From Paenibacillus_AB hodogayensis (GTDB lineage Bacteria; Bacillota; Bacilli; Paenibacillales; NBRC-103111): a stretch of DNA of 64,000 nucleotides. The notes below the pieces were generated by a model. That model saw only the letters and a program-made list of their open reading frames with translations. It searched no databases and was not told the origin of the DNA. The translations under genes and the position numbers were made by a program. Positions within the stretch are counted from its first letter, which is position 1, and each line of letters opens with the position of its first letter. Location: positions 124,001-188,000 of the forward strand of contig NZ_BAAAYO010000014.1 of the NCBI RefSeq assembly GCF_039536325.1. Reading direction: 5' to 3'. This document shows, one piece after another, positions 23,632 through 31,867 of the stretch.

Positions 23632-23656
23632 GAAGCCCCTTTTGACAAGGAGCTTC
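23632..23656 (-). terminator. Terminator-like hairpin after the coiled-coil gene
   Basis: GAAGCCCCTT (23632-23641) pairs with AAGGAGCTTC (23647-23656) apart from one wobble. On the minus strand TTTG follows, so it is a weak terminator for the gene ending at 23667. Confidence 0.5.
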
Positions 23657-23666
23657 CGTTTCGCTT

Positions 23667-24224
23667 CTATATAAGCTTACGCCAATTTCGGAACGAAAAG
23701 ATCGCCCAGAAGCTTTTTTTGCGGACGGGGTGACGCTCGGATCGCGGGGCCATTATGGAGCGAGGCAAGCCGACCAGATAGCCGTCACCCTCTCCGCCGC
23801 CTTCGTACAGCTGCGTCGGCAACAACGTCGTCCATTCGGGCGTATTCTTGTCTGATCGATCCGGCATTCCGACCGAAAGCACTTCCTGAACGATGGAAAT
23901 GTCCAGCAGAGGCTTTCTCCCCCGCTCCACCGCAAAGGGCGGCACATCCTCAACCGCAAGGGGCGGCATATTCCCGATCGTCGGCTCCTCTGCGGCGGCG
24001 GCTTCGGCGCGCCCGGCCGGATATACGGTCAACAGTTCCTCCAGCGCGTCCAGCCTGCCAAGCAGCAGACGGTTTTCCTCCTGAAGCTGCTCGATCCTTT
24101 CATTCAACACCCTCAAGGTAAGTCTTTGCTTCTGTTGGATTTCCCGCATGTCCTCGGACGGTTCGGACGGCTGCGCCAGCAGGGGATGGCCTGCAGCCAT
24201 CTCCGTATGCAGTTGTTGTTCCAC
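23667..24224 (-). CDS. Hypothetical coiled-coil protein
   Basis: 185 residues from GTG 24224, chosen because GAAGGAGG lies seven bases before it; the in-frame ATG at 24272 has no such site and lies upstream of it. Residues about 27-65 form a heptad-rich helix (RVLNERIEQLQEENRLLLGR). A Pro/Ala/Glu-rich linker and a basic C-terminus (PVRKKSFWAIFSFRNWRKLI) follow. I do not recognise a family. The basic amphipathic tail could touch membrane or DNA, but that is a guess. No operon partner. Confidence 0.7.
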   Translation of the reverse strand: MEQQLHTEMAAGHPLLAQPSEPSEDMREIQQKQRLTLRVLNERIEQLQEENRLLLGRLDALEELLTVYPAGRAEAAAAEEPTIGNMPPLAVEDVPPFAVERGRKPLLDISIVQEVLSVGMPDRSDKNTPEWTTLLPTQLYEGGGEGDGYLVGLPRSIMAPRSERHPVRKKSFWAIFSFRNWRKLI

Positions 24225-24364
24225 AATACGGCCTCCTTCATCAAGAAATACTAGAAAAGTGGTATCTCTCATCCTACAGCAATTCTATTAAGATTACTGT
24301 CGAAGGGTGCTGTCAAACCATCGGTAGTTCAGGGCAATCGCATCGGATGCAGTCAGACGCACTT

Positions 24365-24457
24365 TTGTCCCGCCCTCCCTGTTCCGTTATAATGAGGGGT
24401 GAGCATTCATAACGGACATGTACAAAGTCGGACTTGAGCGCGCATCGGACTTTGTAC
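24365..24457 (+). promoter_or_regulatory. Promoter and leader inverted repeat of the haem monooxygenase gene
   Basis: TTGTCC (24365-24370) and TATAAT (24388-24393) are spaced by 17 bases. In the leader, GTACAAAGTC (24420-24429) and GACTTTGTAC (24448-24457) form a perfect 10-bp inverted repeat around an 18-base loop, 30 bases before the ATG. The same arms frame the glsA terminator. I saw no Fur box. Confidence 0.6.
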
Positions 24458-24486
24458 CAGCCGACTAATCGACTGGAGGAACAGCC

Positions 24487-24798
24487 ATGTTTGTCGTAAC
24501 GAACACGATCCGGATCAAAGCCGGTCACGGAAAACAAGTATCCGAGCGTTTCGCCGCCGCCAAAGGCGTTCAGCAAATGCCCGGATTCGTCCGGCTGGAG
24601 GTATGGCTCGGAGAAGGCAAGGAAGGCGAAGAAGAGCTGAAGGTATGTACCGTATGGGAGAACGAAGAAGCGTTCAAAGGCTGGACGGCCAGCGAATCGT
24701 TCCGTGAATCCCATCGCGGCGGCGGAGATACGAAGGAAGTCATGCTTGGCGCATCGCTCAACAAATACGAGCTGGTCGTCTCGCACGGCAACGTCTAA
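24487..24798 (+). CDS. IsdG/HmoA-like haem-degrading monooxygenase
   Basis: 103 residues, ABM fold, the size of IsdG/IsdI and HmoA. The catalytic triad of IsdG-type haem oxygenases is conserved at expected places: Asn6, Trp66 (FKGWTAS) and His76 (FRESHRG). It would open haem to release iron in the cytosol. Not all ABM proteins act on haem, but the triad makes it likely. GGAGGAACAGCC precedes the ATG. No haem-uptake genes are nearby; an inverted repeat in the leader may regulate it. Confidence 0.88.
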   Translation: MFVVTNTIRIKAGHGKQVSERFAAAKGVQQMPGFVRLEVWLGEGKEGEEELKVCTVWENEEAFKGWTASESFRESHRGGGDTKEVMLGASLNKYELVVSHGNV

Positions 24799-24927
24799 AC
24801 TGTTTGCGGAGGATATCGGCGATCCGTGATTCGTGATCGTCGACCCTGCCAACTCCAACTGCCGGCTTGCATCGCCCGCCGTGAACTGCGCGCGGCGCGA
24901 ACCGGCAGCAGCAATCCGCTCTACATA

Positions 24928-24975
24928 CAAAACAGCCTCCACATCCGCGACGGGCGGATACGGGAGGCTGTTTTG
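24928..24975. terminator. Bidirectional terminator, haem monooxygenase / PTS operon end
   Basis: CAAAACAGCCTCC (24928-24940) and GGAGGCTGTTTTG (24963-24975) are perfect reverse complements, with an inner ATCCGC/GCGGAT stem. T-runs occur on both strands. It ends the nine-gene PTS operon on the minus strand. Confidence 0.88.
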
Positions 24976-24993
24976 GCGTTGCGGGAAAAAGCT

Positions 24994-26793
24994 TTATGAC
25001 CGTTCCGACAAATGCACAAGCTCGCTCCGGACCGCTTCCGGCGTATCCAGCGCGGTCAGGCGGGCGGCCCATTCGCGGCATTCGCCGCTGTCCAGCCGGG
25101 ACAGCGCCTGCTTCACCTTCGGAATCGAACCGATGTCCATGCTCCATTCATCGAGACCGTAGCCGAGCAGCAGCGGAGCCGCAATCGGGTCGGCGGCCAT
25201 GCCGCCGCACATGCCGGTCCATTTGCCGTGCGTATGGGACGCTTCGATCACCCGTTGAATCAGCTGCAGCACAGCGGGATGGAAATAGTCGTACAGCGGG
25301 GCAACCTTCTCGTTCATCCGGTCGACCGCAAGCGTGTACTGCACCAGGTCGTTCGTGCCGATGCTGAAAAAATCGACTTCCCGCGCGAACGTATCGGCAA
25401 GCAGGGCGGCGGACGGAATCTCCACCATGATGCCCGTCTCGATCCGGTCGGCGATGCTCTGTCCTTCCTTGCGGAGGCTGGCCAGCTCCTCCTCGAACAG
25501 CGCTTTTGCCCGCCGCCATTCGCCAAGCCCCGATATCATCGGGAACATGACTTTGACCTCCCCGTGCGCGCTGGCTCTGATGATGGCGCGGAGCTGGCTG
25601 CGCAGCCAGTCTTCGCGGTCCAGACCGATGCGGATCGCGCGGTAGCCGAGGAACGGATTGGCTTCCTTGGGCAAATTCAGATAAGGCAGCGCCTTGTCTC
25701 CGCCGATGTCCAGCGTGCGGATAATGACAGGCCTTCCGTCCATCCGCCGCACCACCTCGCTGTAAGCCGCGTACTGCTCCTCCTCGTCCGGCAGACGCTC
25801 GGCGTGCATAAACAGAAACTCCGTGCGGTACAGCCCGATGCCGTCCGCTCCGCTGTCGGCGGCGGCTTCCGACTCGGCTGCCGCGCCGATATTGACGCCG
25901 ATCTCGACGCGACGTCCGTCCGCCGATACGGCGGGGCGGAATCGTCCTTCCCGCTCCGAGGCGATCCGGTCGCGCTCTTCGGCCATACGCACCTCGTACG
26001 CGCGTAGCGTCTCCTCGTCCGGACGGACGATGCACAGGCCGTTCGCGCCGTCCACGATCAGCGTGTCGCCGGTTCGTACGGCGTCGAGCGGCTCGCCCGC
26101 GCCGACGATGGCCGGGATGCCGAGCGAGCGCGACAATATCGCCGTGTGCGACGTCTTTCCTCCGGTGCGGGTGACGAATGCCAGCACATACCGCTTGTCG
26201 AGCTGTACGGTCTCCGACGGCGACAAGTCCTCCGCCACGAGAATCGCTTCCTCGCGCAGACCGGCCAGGCCGGACTCTTCCCCTCCGCCTGTCAGCGCGA
26301 GGAGCAGGCGCTTGCCCACGTCGCGGATGTCGGCGGCCCGCTCGCGCATATAGGCGTTGCCGAGCGCCTCGAACTTCGCGGCGAACATCTCGACCGTATC
26401 ATTTACCGCTTCCTCCGCCAGCCATCCCTCGTCCCGCACCCGCTTGGCAATGGCCGGGTAAAACGCCGGGTCGCTCAGAAAGCCGCGCTGCCCGGCGAGA
26501 ATCGCCGCTTTGTCTTCGCCAAGCTCCGCCCGCGCCCGCTCGGCCAATGCCGTCAGCTGCTCGGCGCACCGCTCGCGCGCCTGCTCCAGCCGTCCGATCT
26601 CCGCTTCGGCGTTTCGCGACGGCCCATCCGATCCGCCAGGGAGGCCCGACTGCGCCCGATCCGTGCCGGCGTTCCCGTCCTTCTCCGCCGTACGCCCCGA
26701 TACGCCAGATACCGGCTCATCCAGCCGGTAAGCCCGCCCGATGCGGATGCCTTCGGACACACCGATGCCGGCAATGGTCGTTGCGGCCGCCAT
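24994..26793 (-). CDS. ptsI: PTS Enzyme I (operon-dedicated copy)
   Basis: 599 residues; ATG 26793 overlaps the HPr stop in TGATG (a GTG one codon earlier is possible). Enzyme I takes phosphate from PEP and passes it to HPr. The phospho-His is His216 in GGKTSHTAILSRSLGIPA; the PEP-binding domain has RTEFLFM, FPMI and the active-site Cys in GMCGGMAADP. Residues about 28-62 carry a Gly/Ser/Asp-rich insert that makes it about 25 residues longer than usual. A PTS Enzyme I inside a sugar operon is uncommon and implies a private phosphorelay. Confidence 0.95.
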   Translation of the reverse strand: MAAATTIAGIGVSEGIRIGRAYRLDEPVSGVSGRTAEKDGNAGTDRAQSGLPGGSDGPSRNAEAEIGRLEQARERCAEQLTALAERARAELGEDKAAILAGQRGFLSDPAFYPAIAKRVRDEGWLAEEAVNDTVEMFAAKFEALGNAYMRERAADIRDVGKRLLLALTGGGEESGLAGLREEAILVAEDLSPSETVQLDKRYVLAFVTRTGGKTSHTAILSRSLGIPAIVGAGEPLDAVRTGDTLIVDGANGLCIVRPDEETLRAYEVRMAEERDRIASEREGRFRPAVSADGRRVEIGVNIGAAAESEAAADSGADGIGLYRTEFLFMHAERLPDEEEQYAAYSEVVRRMDGRPVIIRTLDIGGDKALPYLNLPKEANPFLGYRAIRIGLDREDWLRSQLRAIIRASAHGEVKVMFPMISGLGEWRRAKALFEEELASLRKEGQSIADRIETGIMVEIPSAALLADTFAREVDFFSIGTNDLVQYTLAVDRMNEKVAPLYDYFHPAVLQLIQRVIEASHTHGKWTGMCGGMAADPIAAPLLLGYGLDEWSMDIGSIPKVKQALSRLDSGECREWAARLTALDTPEAVRSELVHLSERS

Positions 26794-27059
26794 CACGCTT
26801 CACCGAATCGGCCGTCGATCAGCTCGGCCAGCGTCTTCAGCGCCTCGGCTTCGTCCGGTCCGTCCGTCTCCAGCGTCAGACGCGAGCCCTGCGCAAGCCC
26901 CAGCGTCATCAGCTCCAACATGCTTTTGCCGTCCGCCTCCCCCGCTTCGCCGCGCACGCGTACGCTCGATGCGAAAGCGCCCGCCTTTTCCGCGAACAGC
27001 TGCGCGGGACGCACATGGAAACCTTGCTCGTTCAATACGGTCATCTCTTTGCTGATCAT
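26793..27059 (-). CDS. ptsH: HPr-like phosphocarrier protein (operon-dedicated copy)
   Basis: 88 residues, HPr size. The phospho-acceptor His15 lies in GFHVRPAQLF (GIHARPA in canonical HPr). Ser46 in DGKSMLELMTLG matches the regulatory serine phosphorylated by HPr kinase in Bacillota, though the surrounding sequence differs from the usual KSIMGVMSLG. It would carry phosphate from the adjacent Enzyme I to the EIIA domains upstream in the operon. AAGGAGGAAGCATC precedes the ATG. The divergent active-site context suggests a specialised partner rather than the general HPr. Confidence 0.93.
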   Translation of the reverse strand: MISKEMTVLNEQGFHVRPAQLFAEKAGAFASSVRVRGEAGEADGKSMLELMTLGLAQGSRLTLETDGPDEAEALKTLAELIDGRFGEA

Positions 27060-27076
27060 GATGCTTCCTCCTTATG

Positions 27077-27811
27077 TCAAGACAGCAGCGGGATGCGTTC
27101 GCGATATTGCGCGATGAGCGCTTCGTTATGCGCATCCGCTCCGTCAATATTTCCGCTCAAATAGACCGGCGGCTCCACGCCGCGTTCGGCCAGATCGGCG
27201 ATGGCTTGCGCCAGCACCGCATTCAGGATCGTTGCCCCGATTACCGTCGACGCGGGCGTAAACGGCACCTTCACCCGCTCATGCGTCAGCACGGCGTCGC
27301 CGACCGGCGCGTGGTTGTCGATAACCAGATCGACCGCGTCCGACAGGCGCATGCCGCTCGTATGACGAGAAGGCTGACTGCTGGAATAGGCAATAGAAGT
27401 AATGCCGATCGCGAAAGCGCCTTTCGCCTTCGCCGCCAGCGCCACATCCACCGGCACCGGATTGCGCCCGGACGTAGACAACACGAACATGACTTCCCCT
27501 TCGCGTATATCTTGTCCGGCCATGAAAGCGTCCGCCAAACCGTTGCTCCGCTCCAGCTCCGAGGAACGGACCGCCCCTTCGTGCAGCATAAGCGGTTCGT
27601 AGAAAATCGGCCGGATCGGGACGAGCCCGCCTGCCCGGTAAAACACTTCCTCCGTCAAAATATGCGAATGGCCGCAGCCGAACAAATGAACGATTCCGCC
27701 GCCGGCAATACAATCCGCAACCTTCGCGGCAGCCTGCTTCATAGGTCCTTCTTCAGCAGCACGTACGTTCCTCAGCATCTTCTCCATCGTCCGAAAATAC
27801 GTATCGATCAT
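27077..27811 (-). CDS. SIS-domain phosphosugar isomerase-like protein (UPF0309 type)
   Basis: 244 residues from ATG 27811 (after GAAGGAGTGAGAG); an upstream GTG extends a charged leader. A single SIS domain is visible: GGGIVHLFGCGHSH, then MFVLSTSGRNPVPVDVALAAK, the phosphosugar-binding Ser-rich loop of the family, and a C-terminal STVIGATILNAVLAQAI helix. UPF0309 proteins are probable phosphosugar isomerases. In this operon it would act on the sugar phosphate formed by the PTS permease and lactonase. Confidence 0.88.
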   Translation of the reverse strand: MIDTYFRTMEKMLRNVRAAEEGPMKQAAAKVADCIAGGGIVHLFGCGHSHILTEEVFYRAGGLVPIRPIFYEPLMLHEGAVRSSELERSNGLADAFMAGQDIREGEVMFVLSTSGRNPVPVDVALAAKAKGAFAIGITSIAYSSSQPSRHTSGMRLSDAVDLVIDNHAPVGDAVLTHERVKVPFTPASTVIGATILNAVLAQAIADLAERGVEPPVYLSGNIDGADAHNEALIAQYRERIPLLS

Positions 27812-27875
27812 AAGTCTCTCACTCCTTCTCGATCCTTGCTCTTTCTCTAACTTGCTCACTCTCTATGCGTATCCG

Positions 27876-28619
27876 TTACGATTCGTCTCTGGCTGCCGCC
27901 CGTTTGGCCTTGTTGACAATTTCCGTCATCACGTTCAAGCTCGTCTCCAGGATCGCTTCGCCCTTCTCGCGCGTCGCCAGCGTGGCGTCGCCCAGCACCG
28001 CCGTCTTCGTAAAGGTTTCCCAAGGGGTCGGCGTACAGTCCGCTTCCTCGCCGATATTCGGAATATCGCAGATGGCTTTGTCCATGTCCACCAGCTCTTC
28101 CGCCAAATAAAGCATATAAGACGTCTCGATCTCGCAAGCGTGGAAATACGCGCCGTGCGCGGAGGACGACTCGCGGACGCGGGCTGTTATTTCTTTGACG
28201 CCAGGGTAGAAAAAGTAATATACCTTCAGCTCCGGCACCTTCTCGTAAAGCCTCCGGGCCGCTTCCTTCAACGCCGTGCCGTTGCCCAGATGGCCGTTCA
28301 GCATGACGAATACGCCGAATCCCTGCTGGTACAGGCTTTCCCCGATATCGCTCAGCAGCATGATCAGCGACTCGTTCGATACGCTCAAGCTGCCGGGAAA
28401 GCTGCGCAAGCTCCACACTTGGCCGTAAGGCAGCGTCGGCAGCAGATAGGCGTCCGTCCGCTCGGCCAGCTTGGCCCCCATCCGTTCGGCCAGCACGTTG
28501 TCCGTGCCGAGCGGCAGATGCGGACCATGCGCTTCCACGGCGCCGACGGGCAAAATCGCTACCCGCTTCTCGGCGATGCGCTCCTTGACATCGTAGGCGT
28601 TCTCGTATTGAAAGTGCAT
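27876..28619 (-). CDS. Creatininase-family metal-dependent hydrolase
   Basis: 247 residues from ATG 28619, eight bases after GGAGGG; upstream extension overlaps the previous gene and is not coding. The creatininase metal site is seen in LPVGAVEAHGPHLPLGTDN (Glu29, His31, Asp40) and the second signature in VMLNGHLGNGTAL. Members hydrolyse cyclic or linear amides such as creatinine and formamidopyrimidine intermediates. A role in a PTS sugar pathway is not established; one thought is cleavage of an amide-bearing sugar derivative. Lies 13 bases after the lactonase gene. Confidence 0.9.
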   Translation of the reverse strand: MHFQYENAYDVKERIAEKRVAILPVGAVEAHGPHLPLGTDNVLAERMGAKLAERTDAYLLPTLPYGQVWSLRSFPGSLSVSNESLIMLLSDIGESLYQQGFGVFVMLNGHLGNGTALKEAARRLYEKVPELKVYYFFYPGVKEITARVRESSSAHGAYFHACEIETSYMLYLAEELVDMDKAICDIPNIGEEADCTPTPWETFTKTAVLGDATLATREKGEAILETSLNVMTEIVNKAKRAAARDES

Positions 28620-28632
28620 GAGCGCTCCCTCC

Positions 28633-29625
28633 TTACTTCTTGAACGAAAAGCAGGCAGCCGGATTATGGACGAAAAACTTCTCCGCCAGCTTCTCTCCGT
28701 CGAAGCCGCTCCGATTCGCTTCATCGACGAAGCGGGGCAGCCATTTCGCTTTAATGTATTCCAGACCGAGTCCATGGTCGTAATGTTTGTAGTACGTTTT
28801 GCGCGCCGTATCGCCGCTGATCAGGATCTGGTTCTCATAGCCTTTGCGCACCAGCTCCAGAATAAGCGCGATGCGCGTGCTTTCCGGGGCGTATTTGATT
28901 TTGCCGATCCCGTCGAAGCTCAGATACACGCCTGTCCGGGCAATTTGCTCGTGCAGGTAAGGGTCCGGGTTGCGGTCCATATGGCCGAGGCTGACGAAAT
29001 TCAGGTCGACGCCCTCGCTTCTCAGCAGCTCAAGCTGCTCCAAGGCCATCGTGCCGACCTCCGTATGGGAATGCACCGGCGCTTTCGTCTCGTGATGCGC
29101 CCGCGCTACGGCCCGTAGCGTCTTCTCTTCGAGCGGCGTAATCCGATTGTAGCCAGTGCCGAATTTCACTTGTCCGGCTTTAAAGGGCGTGCCCTCCAGC
29201 CCTTCCTCCACCTCGCGGACGACAAACGCGGTCAATTCGTTGATCGAAGCCCGGTCGATCCATTCCGCATACGTGGCATAAGATCCGATAATCGGCTTCA
29301 GCTCTTCTTTGATACGGGCGTCCCACAGGAAGCTTTTGTTGAATCCGGCGGTTCCGACGATATGAATGCCCGTCTCCTGCCCGATCCGGCGCACCGCTTC
29401 CACATCGCGGCCGTAATCGACCGCCGTTGCGTCTACGATGGCGGATCCCCCGCATGCTTTGAAGTCCTCGACGTCCCGCTGCGATTTCTCCGGATCGTCC
29501 AGCAGCAGGTCGGATTCGCCTCGCTCCGCCCAGAAAGCCGGTCGGCAGACGATATGCTCGTGCGAATAGGTGAACCCGAGCGATTGCGGGCTTATATCTC
29601 CCTCCAGCGTTCGAATAAAGCTCAT
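28633..29625 (-). CDS. Phosphotriesterase-family hydrolase, probable phospho-sugar lactonase
   Basis: 330 residues, amidohydrolase superfamily. The binuclear metal centre is complete: HEH at 22-24, bridging Lys154 in QVKFGTGYN, His187 (HSHTE), His215 (LGHMD) and Asp272 (SGDTAR). Relatives next to PTS genes in Listeria and Mycoplasma were shown to hydrolyse phosphorylated sugar lactones, not organophosphates. The neighbouring UlaA-type EIIC fits a lactone-like substrate. GGAGAGATC precedes the ATG. It is transcribed between EIIC and the creatininase-like gene. Confidence 0.92.
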   Translation of the reverse strand: MSFIRTLEGDISPQSLGFTYSHEHIVCRPAFWAERGESDLLLDDPEKSQRDVEDFKACGGSAIVDATAVDYGRDVEAVRRIGQETGIHIVGTAGFNKSFLWDARIKEELKPIIGSYATYAEWIDRASINELTAFVVREVEEGLEGTPFKAGQVKFGTGYNRITPLEEKTLRAVARAHHETKAPVHSHTEVGTMALEQLELLRSEGVDLNFVSLGHMDRNPDPYLHEQIARTGVYLSFDGIGKIKYAPESTRIALILELVRKGYENQILISGDTARKTYYKHYDHGLGLEYIKAKWLPRFVDEANRSGFDGEKLAEKFFVHNPAACFSFKK

Positions 29626-29729
29626 GATGATCTCTCCTTCTCTTCAAAATAACCGTCTCCGGTCCGGGCGGGACAAGCGGCCGCTTTCCGCAAAGCCGCT
29701 CCTCCCGCCCCCCGAGCCGGTTTTTCCGC

Positions 29730-31025
29730 TTAGAACAACAGCTTAGCCAGGAAACTGATGATCGGCCCGATAATGAACATATCCGAGTCGGCCGCCCACA
29801 TCGCCGTGTCCGGGATCGTCGACGTAATGAGGAATTTCACCATAATGAATTGTCCCCAGGCGACAACGGTAGCCGTGGCGAAACCGCCGAGCAGCGCGCC
29901 GCGCGTGCCGCCTGTCGCATTGCCGAATACCCCGGCCGTGGCGCCGTGGAAGAACAGCACGATCATCGTCGGCACGAACACGTAAGATACCGTGTTGCCG
30001 AGCACGACGAGCCAGATCAAGGCGCCGACGAAGCCGCCGATAAAGCCGAGGATAACCGCGTTCGGAGCGTATGGGTACGTAACCGGGCTATCCAGCGCCG
30101 GCTTGGCGCCGGGAACGATTTTGGTAGCGATCCCGTTGAACGCGGGCACGAGCTCCCCGATAAACATCCGCACGCCCATCAACACGATGGCGATCCCGCC
30201 GGCGAACGTGAACGACTGTATGATCGAGTAAATAATAAAGTTTTGGTCGCCGGCCTTCTTGATCAACTCTTCCGCGCCGGGCGTTCCCTTCAGCATGACG
30301 ACGATCGCCCCGATCAGGAATAGAGCTCCCATGCTGAGGGCCGTAATGACATTGGAATCGCGTAAAAATTCAAGACCTTTCGGCACCTTAAGCTTCTCCG
30401 AGTCGTTCTCCTTGTTGCCGAACAGCTTGCCGAGCAAGCCGCCAAGCAGCGCGACCGATGCCGACGTATGGCCGAGAGCGATATTGTCGTTGCCGGTAAT
30501 TTTGCGCATCAGCGGCTGCGTCAGAGCCGGCTGGAACGTCCAGTACACGCCGAGTATGACCGCCAGGAACAGCACGAGCTTCCAGAACGCCACATCGCCT
30601 GCCGTATGAACGACGACGCCGGCAAATACCGTTGATGTCCAGAACATCATATGCCCGGTCAAATAAATGTATTTGAACTTCGTAAACCGGGCGAGCAGCA
30701 CGTTGATCAGAAAGCCGAGGAACATCGCCAGCGTTACGGCGCTGCCGTACTGGGCGTTAAACTTCTCTTGGCCGAGAAATTGCCCCAGCGTTTCCGATTG
30801 CAGCCCGAATACTTCCTTCCACATCGGCTCGAACACGTTAAGCGCATTCACGATGACGCCGGCGCCGGCGCCGATGATCAAGAAGCCGATGATCGCTTTG
30901 AACGTGCCGCTGACGACTTGGCTGGTCGTCTTCTTTTGCAGCAGCAGACCGATCAGCACGATCGCGCCGAGCAGGATGGCCGGTGTTCCGAATATGTTCG
31001 TGGCAATCCAGAAAATAATGTCCAT
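29730..31025 (-). CDS. PTS EIIC, ascorbate (UlaA/SgaT) family
   Basis: 431 residues with about 11 hydrophobic segments, the architecture of UlaA rather than of glucose-type EIIC. Family blocks include FGTPAILLGAIVLIGLLLQK, TGHMMFW, GHTSASVA and TYPYAPNAVILGF. It forms the membrane channel that moves and phosphorylates the substrate, fed by the EIIB and EIIA encoded just upstream. UlaA proteins carry L-ascorbate; the adjacent lactonase and isomerase suggest an ascorbate-like or sugar-lactone substrate, but the true one is unknown. AGGAGG precedes the ATG. Confidence 0.95.
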   Translation of the reverse strand: MDIIFWIATNIFGTPAILLGAIVLIGLLLQKKTTSQVVSGTFKAIIGFLIIGAGAGVIVNALNVFEPMWKEVFGLQSETLGQFLGQEKFNAQYGSAVTLAMFLGFLINVLLARFTKFKYIYLTGHMMFWTSTVFAGVVVHTAGDVAFWKLVLFLAVILGVYWTFQPALTQPLMRKITGNDNIALGHTSASVALLGGLLGKLFGNKENDSEKLKVPKGLEFLRDSNVITALSMGALFLIGAIVVMLKGTPGAEELIKKAGDQNFIIYSIIQSFTFAGGIAIVLMGVRMFIGELVPAFNGIATKIVPGAKPALDSPVTYPYAPNAVILGFIGGFVGALIWLVVLGNTVSYVFVPTMIVLFFHGATAGVFGNATGGTRGALLGGFATATVVAWGQFIMVKFLITSTIPDTAMWAADSDMFIIGPIISFLAKLLF

Positions 31026-31052
31026 CGCGTGAACCTCCTAAGGGTATGGTGA

Positions 31053-31322
31053 TTACTGGACAGCCGCGCTTAGCTTGCTCTTGATTTCGTTCAGGTCGAA
31101 ATAGTTGTCGATGATCACGATTTGGGCGGAATGGCCCTGCAAGCTTTGCGCCAGCTCGTTGCTGGTCAAAATGTAATCGGCCTTCACTCCACTGGCGGAC
31201 GAGACGTCCATATGCTCGACATCCGCTTGCACGCCGAGATCGCGGCACACGGTCTCCACATTCATCCGCAAAATCAGGCTCGTTCCTTGTCCGAGTCCGC
31301 ATACGCACAGCAATTTGATCAT
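31053..31322 (-). CDS. PTS EIIB component, ascorbate/lactose type
   Basis: 89 residues from ATG 31322, nine bases after AAGGAGG; a longer frame to 31388 is arginine-rich and not credible. The phospho-Cys loop is at residues 6-14, CVCGLGQGT, with Cys8 directly before Gly as in UlaB. It passes phosphate from EIIA to the substrate. It follows EIIA and precedes EIIC, the usual order for this class when the subunits are separate proteins. Confidence 0.94.
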   Translation of the reverse strand: MIKLLCVCGLGQGTSLILRMNVETVCRDLGVQADVEHMDVSSASGVKADYILTSNELAQSLQGHSAQIVIIDNYFDLNEIKSKLSAAVQ

Positions 31323-31413
31323 GTGGGTAGTCCTCCTTGGGCGTCGGCGCGTACGCTCGATCGCCGGATAGTTTTGTAAGTGCCTCAAAGCGGGGTAAGG
31401 AATCTCTCTCTTT

Positions 31414-31845
31414 CTAAACGAGCAATGCCTGTATATCCTCCGGCTTGCCCGCCTTCCGCAGCGTAGCGATATTGGCGGGATCGTTCAGCAGAAGCGTCAG
31501 CTTTCGCAGCATGGCGATATGATCGGCGCTGGAAGAAGAGCCGAGCGCAAAGACAAGATCCACCGGATCGTTCGACGCGTGTCCGAACCGGACCGGCTGC
31601 TTCAACCGGACGAACGATACCGACGCCTCATTTACTCCGCTATCCGCTTTCGCGTGCGGCAGGGCGATACCGGGAGCGAGAACGAAGTAAGGCCCCTTCT
31701 GCCGGTACGACTCGACCATCGCCTCCGTATACGAGCGATCCGCGACCCCAGCCTCCGCCAACAGCTCCCCGGCCGCTCGGATGGCGTCCTCAGGCGTATT
31801 CGCCTCGACATCCAATGCTACCAGCTCCGCTTGCATAAACTTCAT
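31414..31845 (-). CDS. PTS EIIA component (fructose/mannitol-type fold)
   Basis: 143 residues, PTS_EIIA type 2. The phospho-His is His64 in APGIALPHAKADSGV. It accepts phosphate from HPr (probably the operon's own copy) and donates it to the EIIB encoded downstream. The regulator encoded just upstream carries a related C-terminal EIIA-like domain with an AHAKPDEGV counterpart, so the two may compete for phosphate. ACTAGGAA is a weak ribosome site. The gap to EIIB is 91 bases. Confidence 0.94.
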   Translation of the reverse strand: MKFMQAELVALDVEANTPEDAIRAAGELLAEAGVADRSYTEAMVESYRQKGPYFVLAPGIALPHAKADSGVNEASVSFVRLKQPVRFGHASNDPVDLVFALGSSSSADHIAMLRKLTLLLNDPANIATLRKAGKPEDIQALLV

Positions 31846-31867
31846 TTCCTAGTTTCCCCTTTCTCCA

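Noticed and set aside
26146..27117. Long plus-strand frames opposite the EI/HPr genes
   Set aside because: Shadows of GC-rich minus-strand coding sequence; the motifs are on the minus strand.
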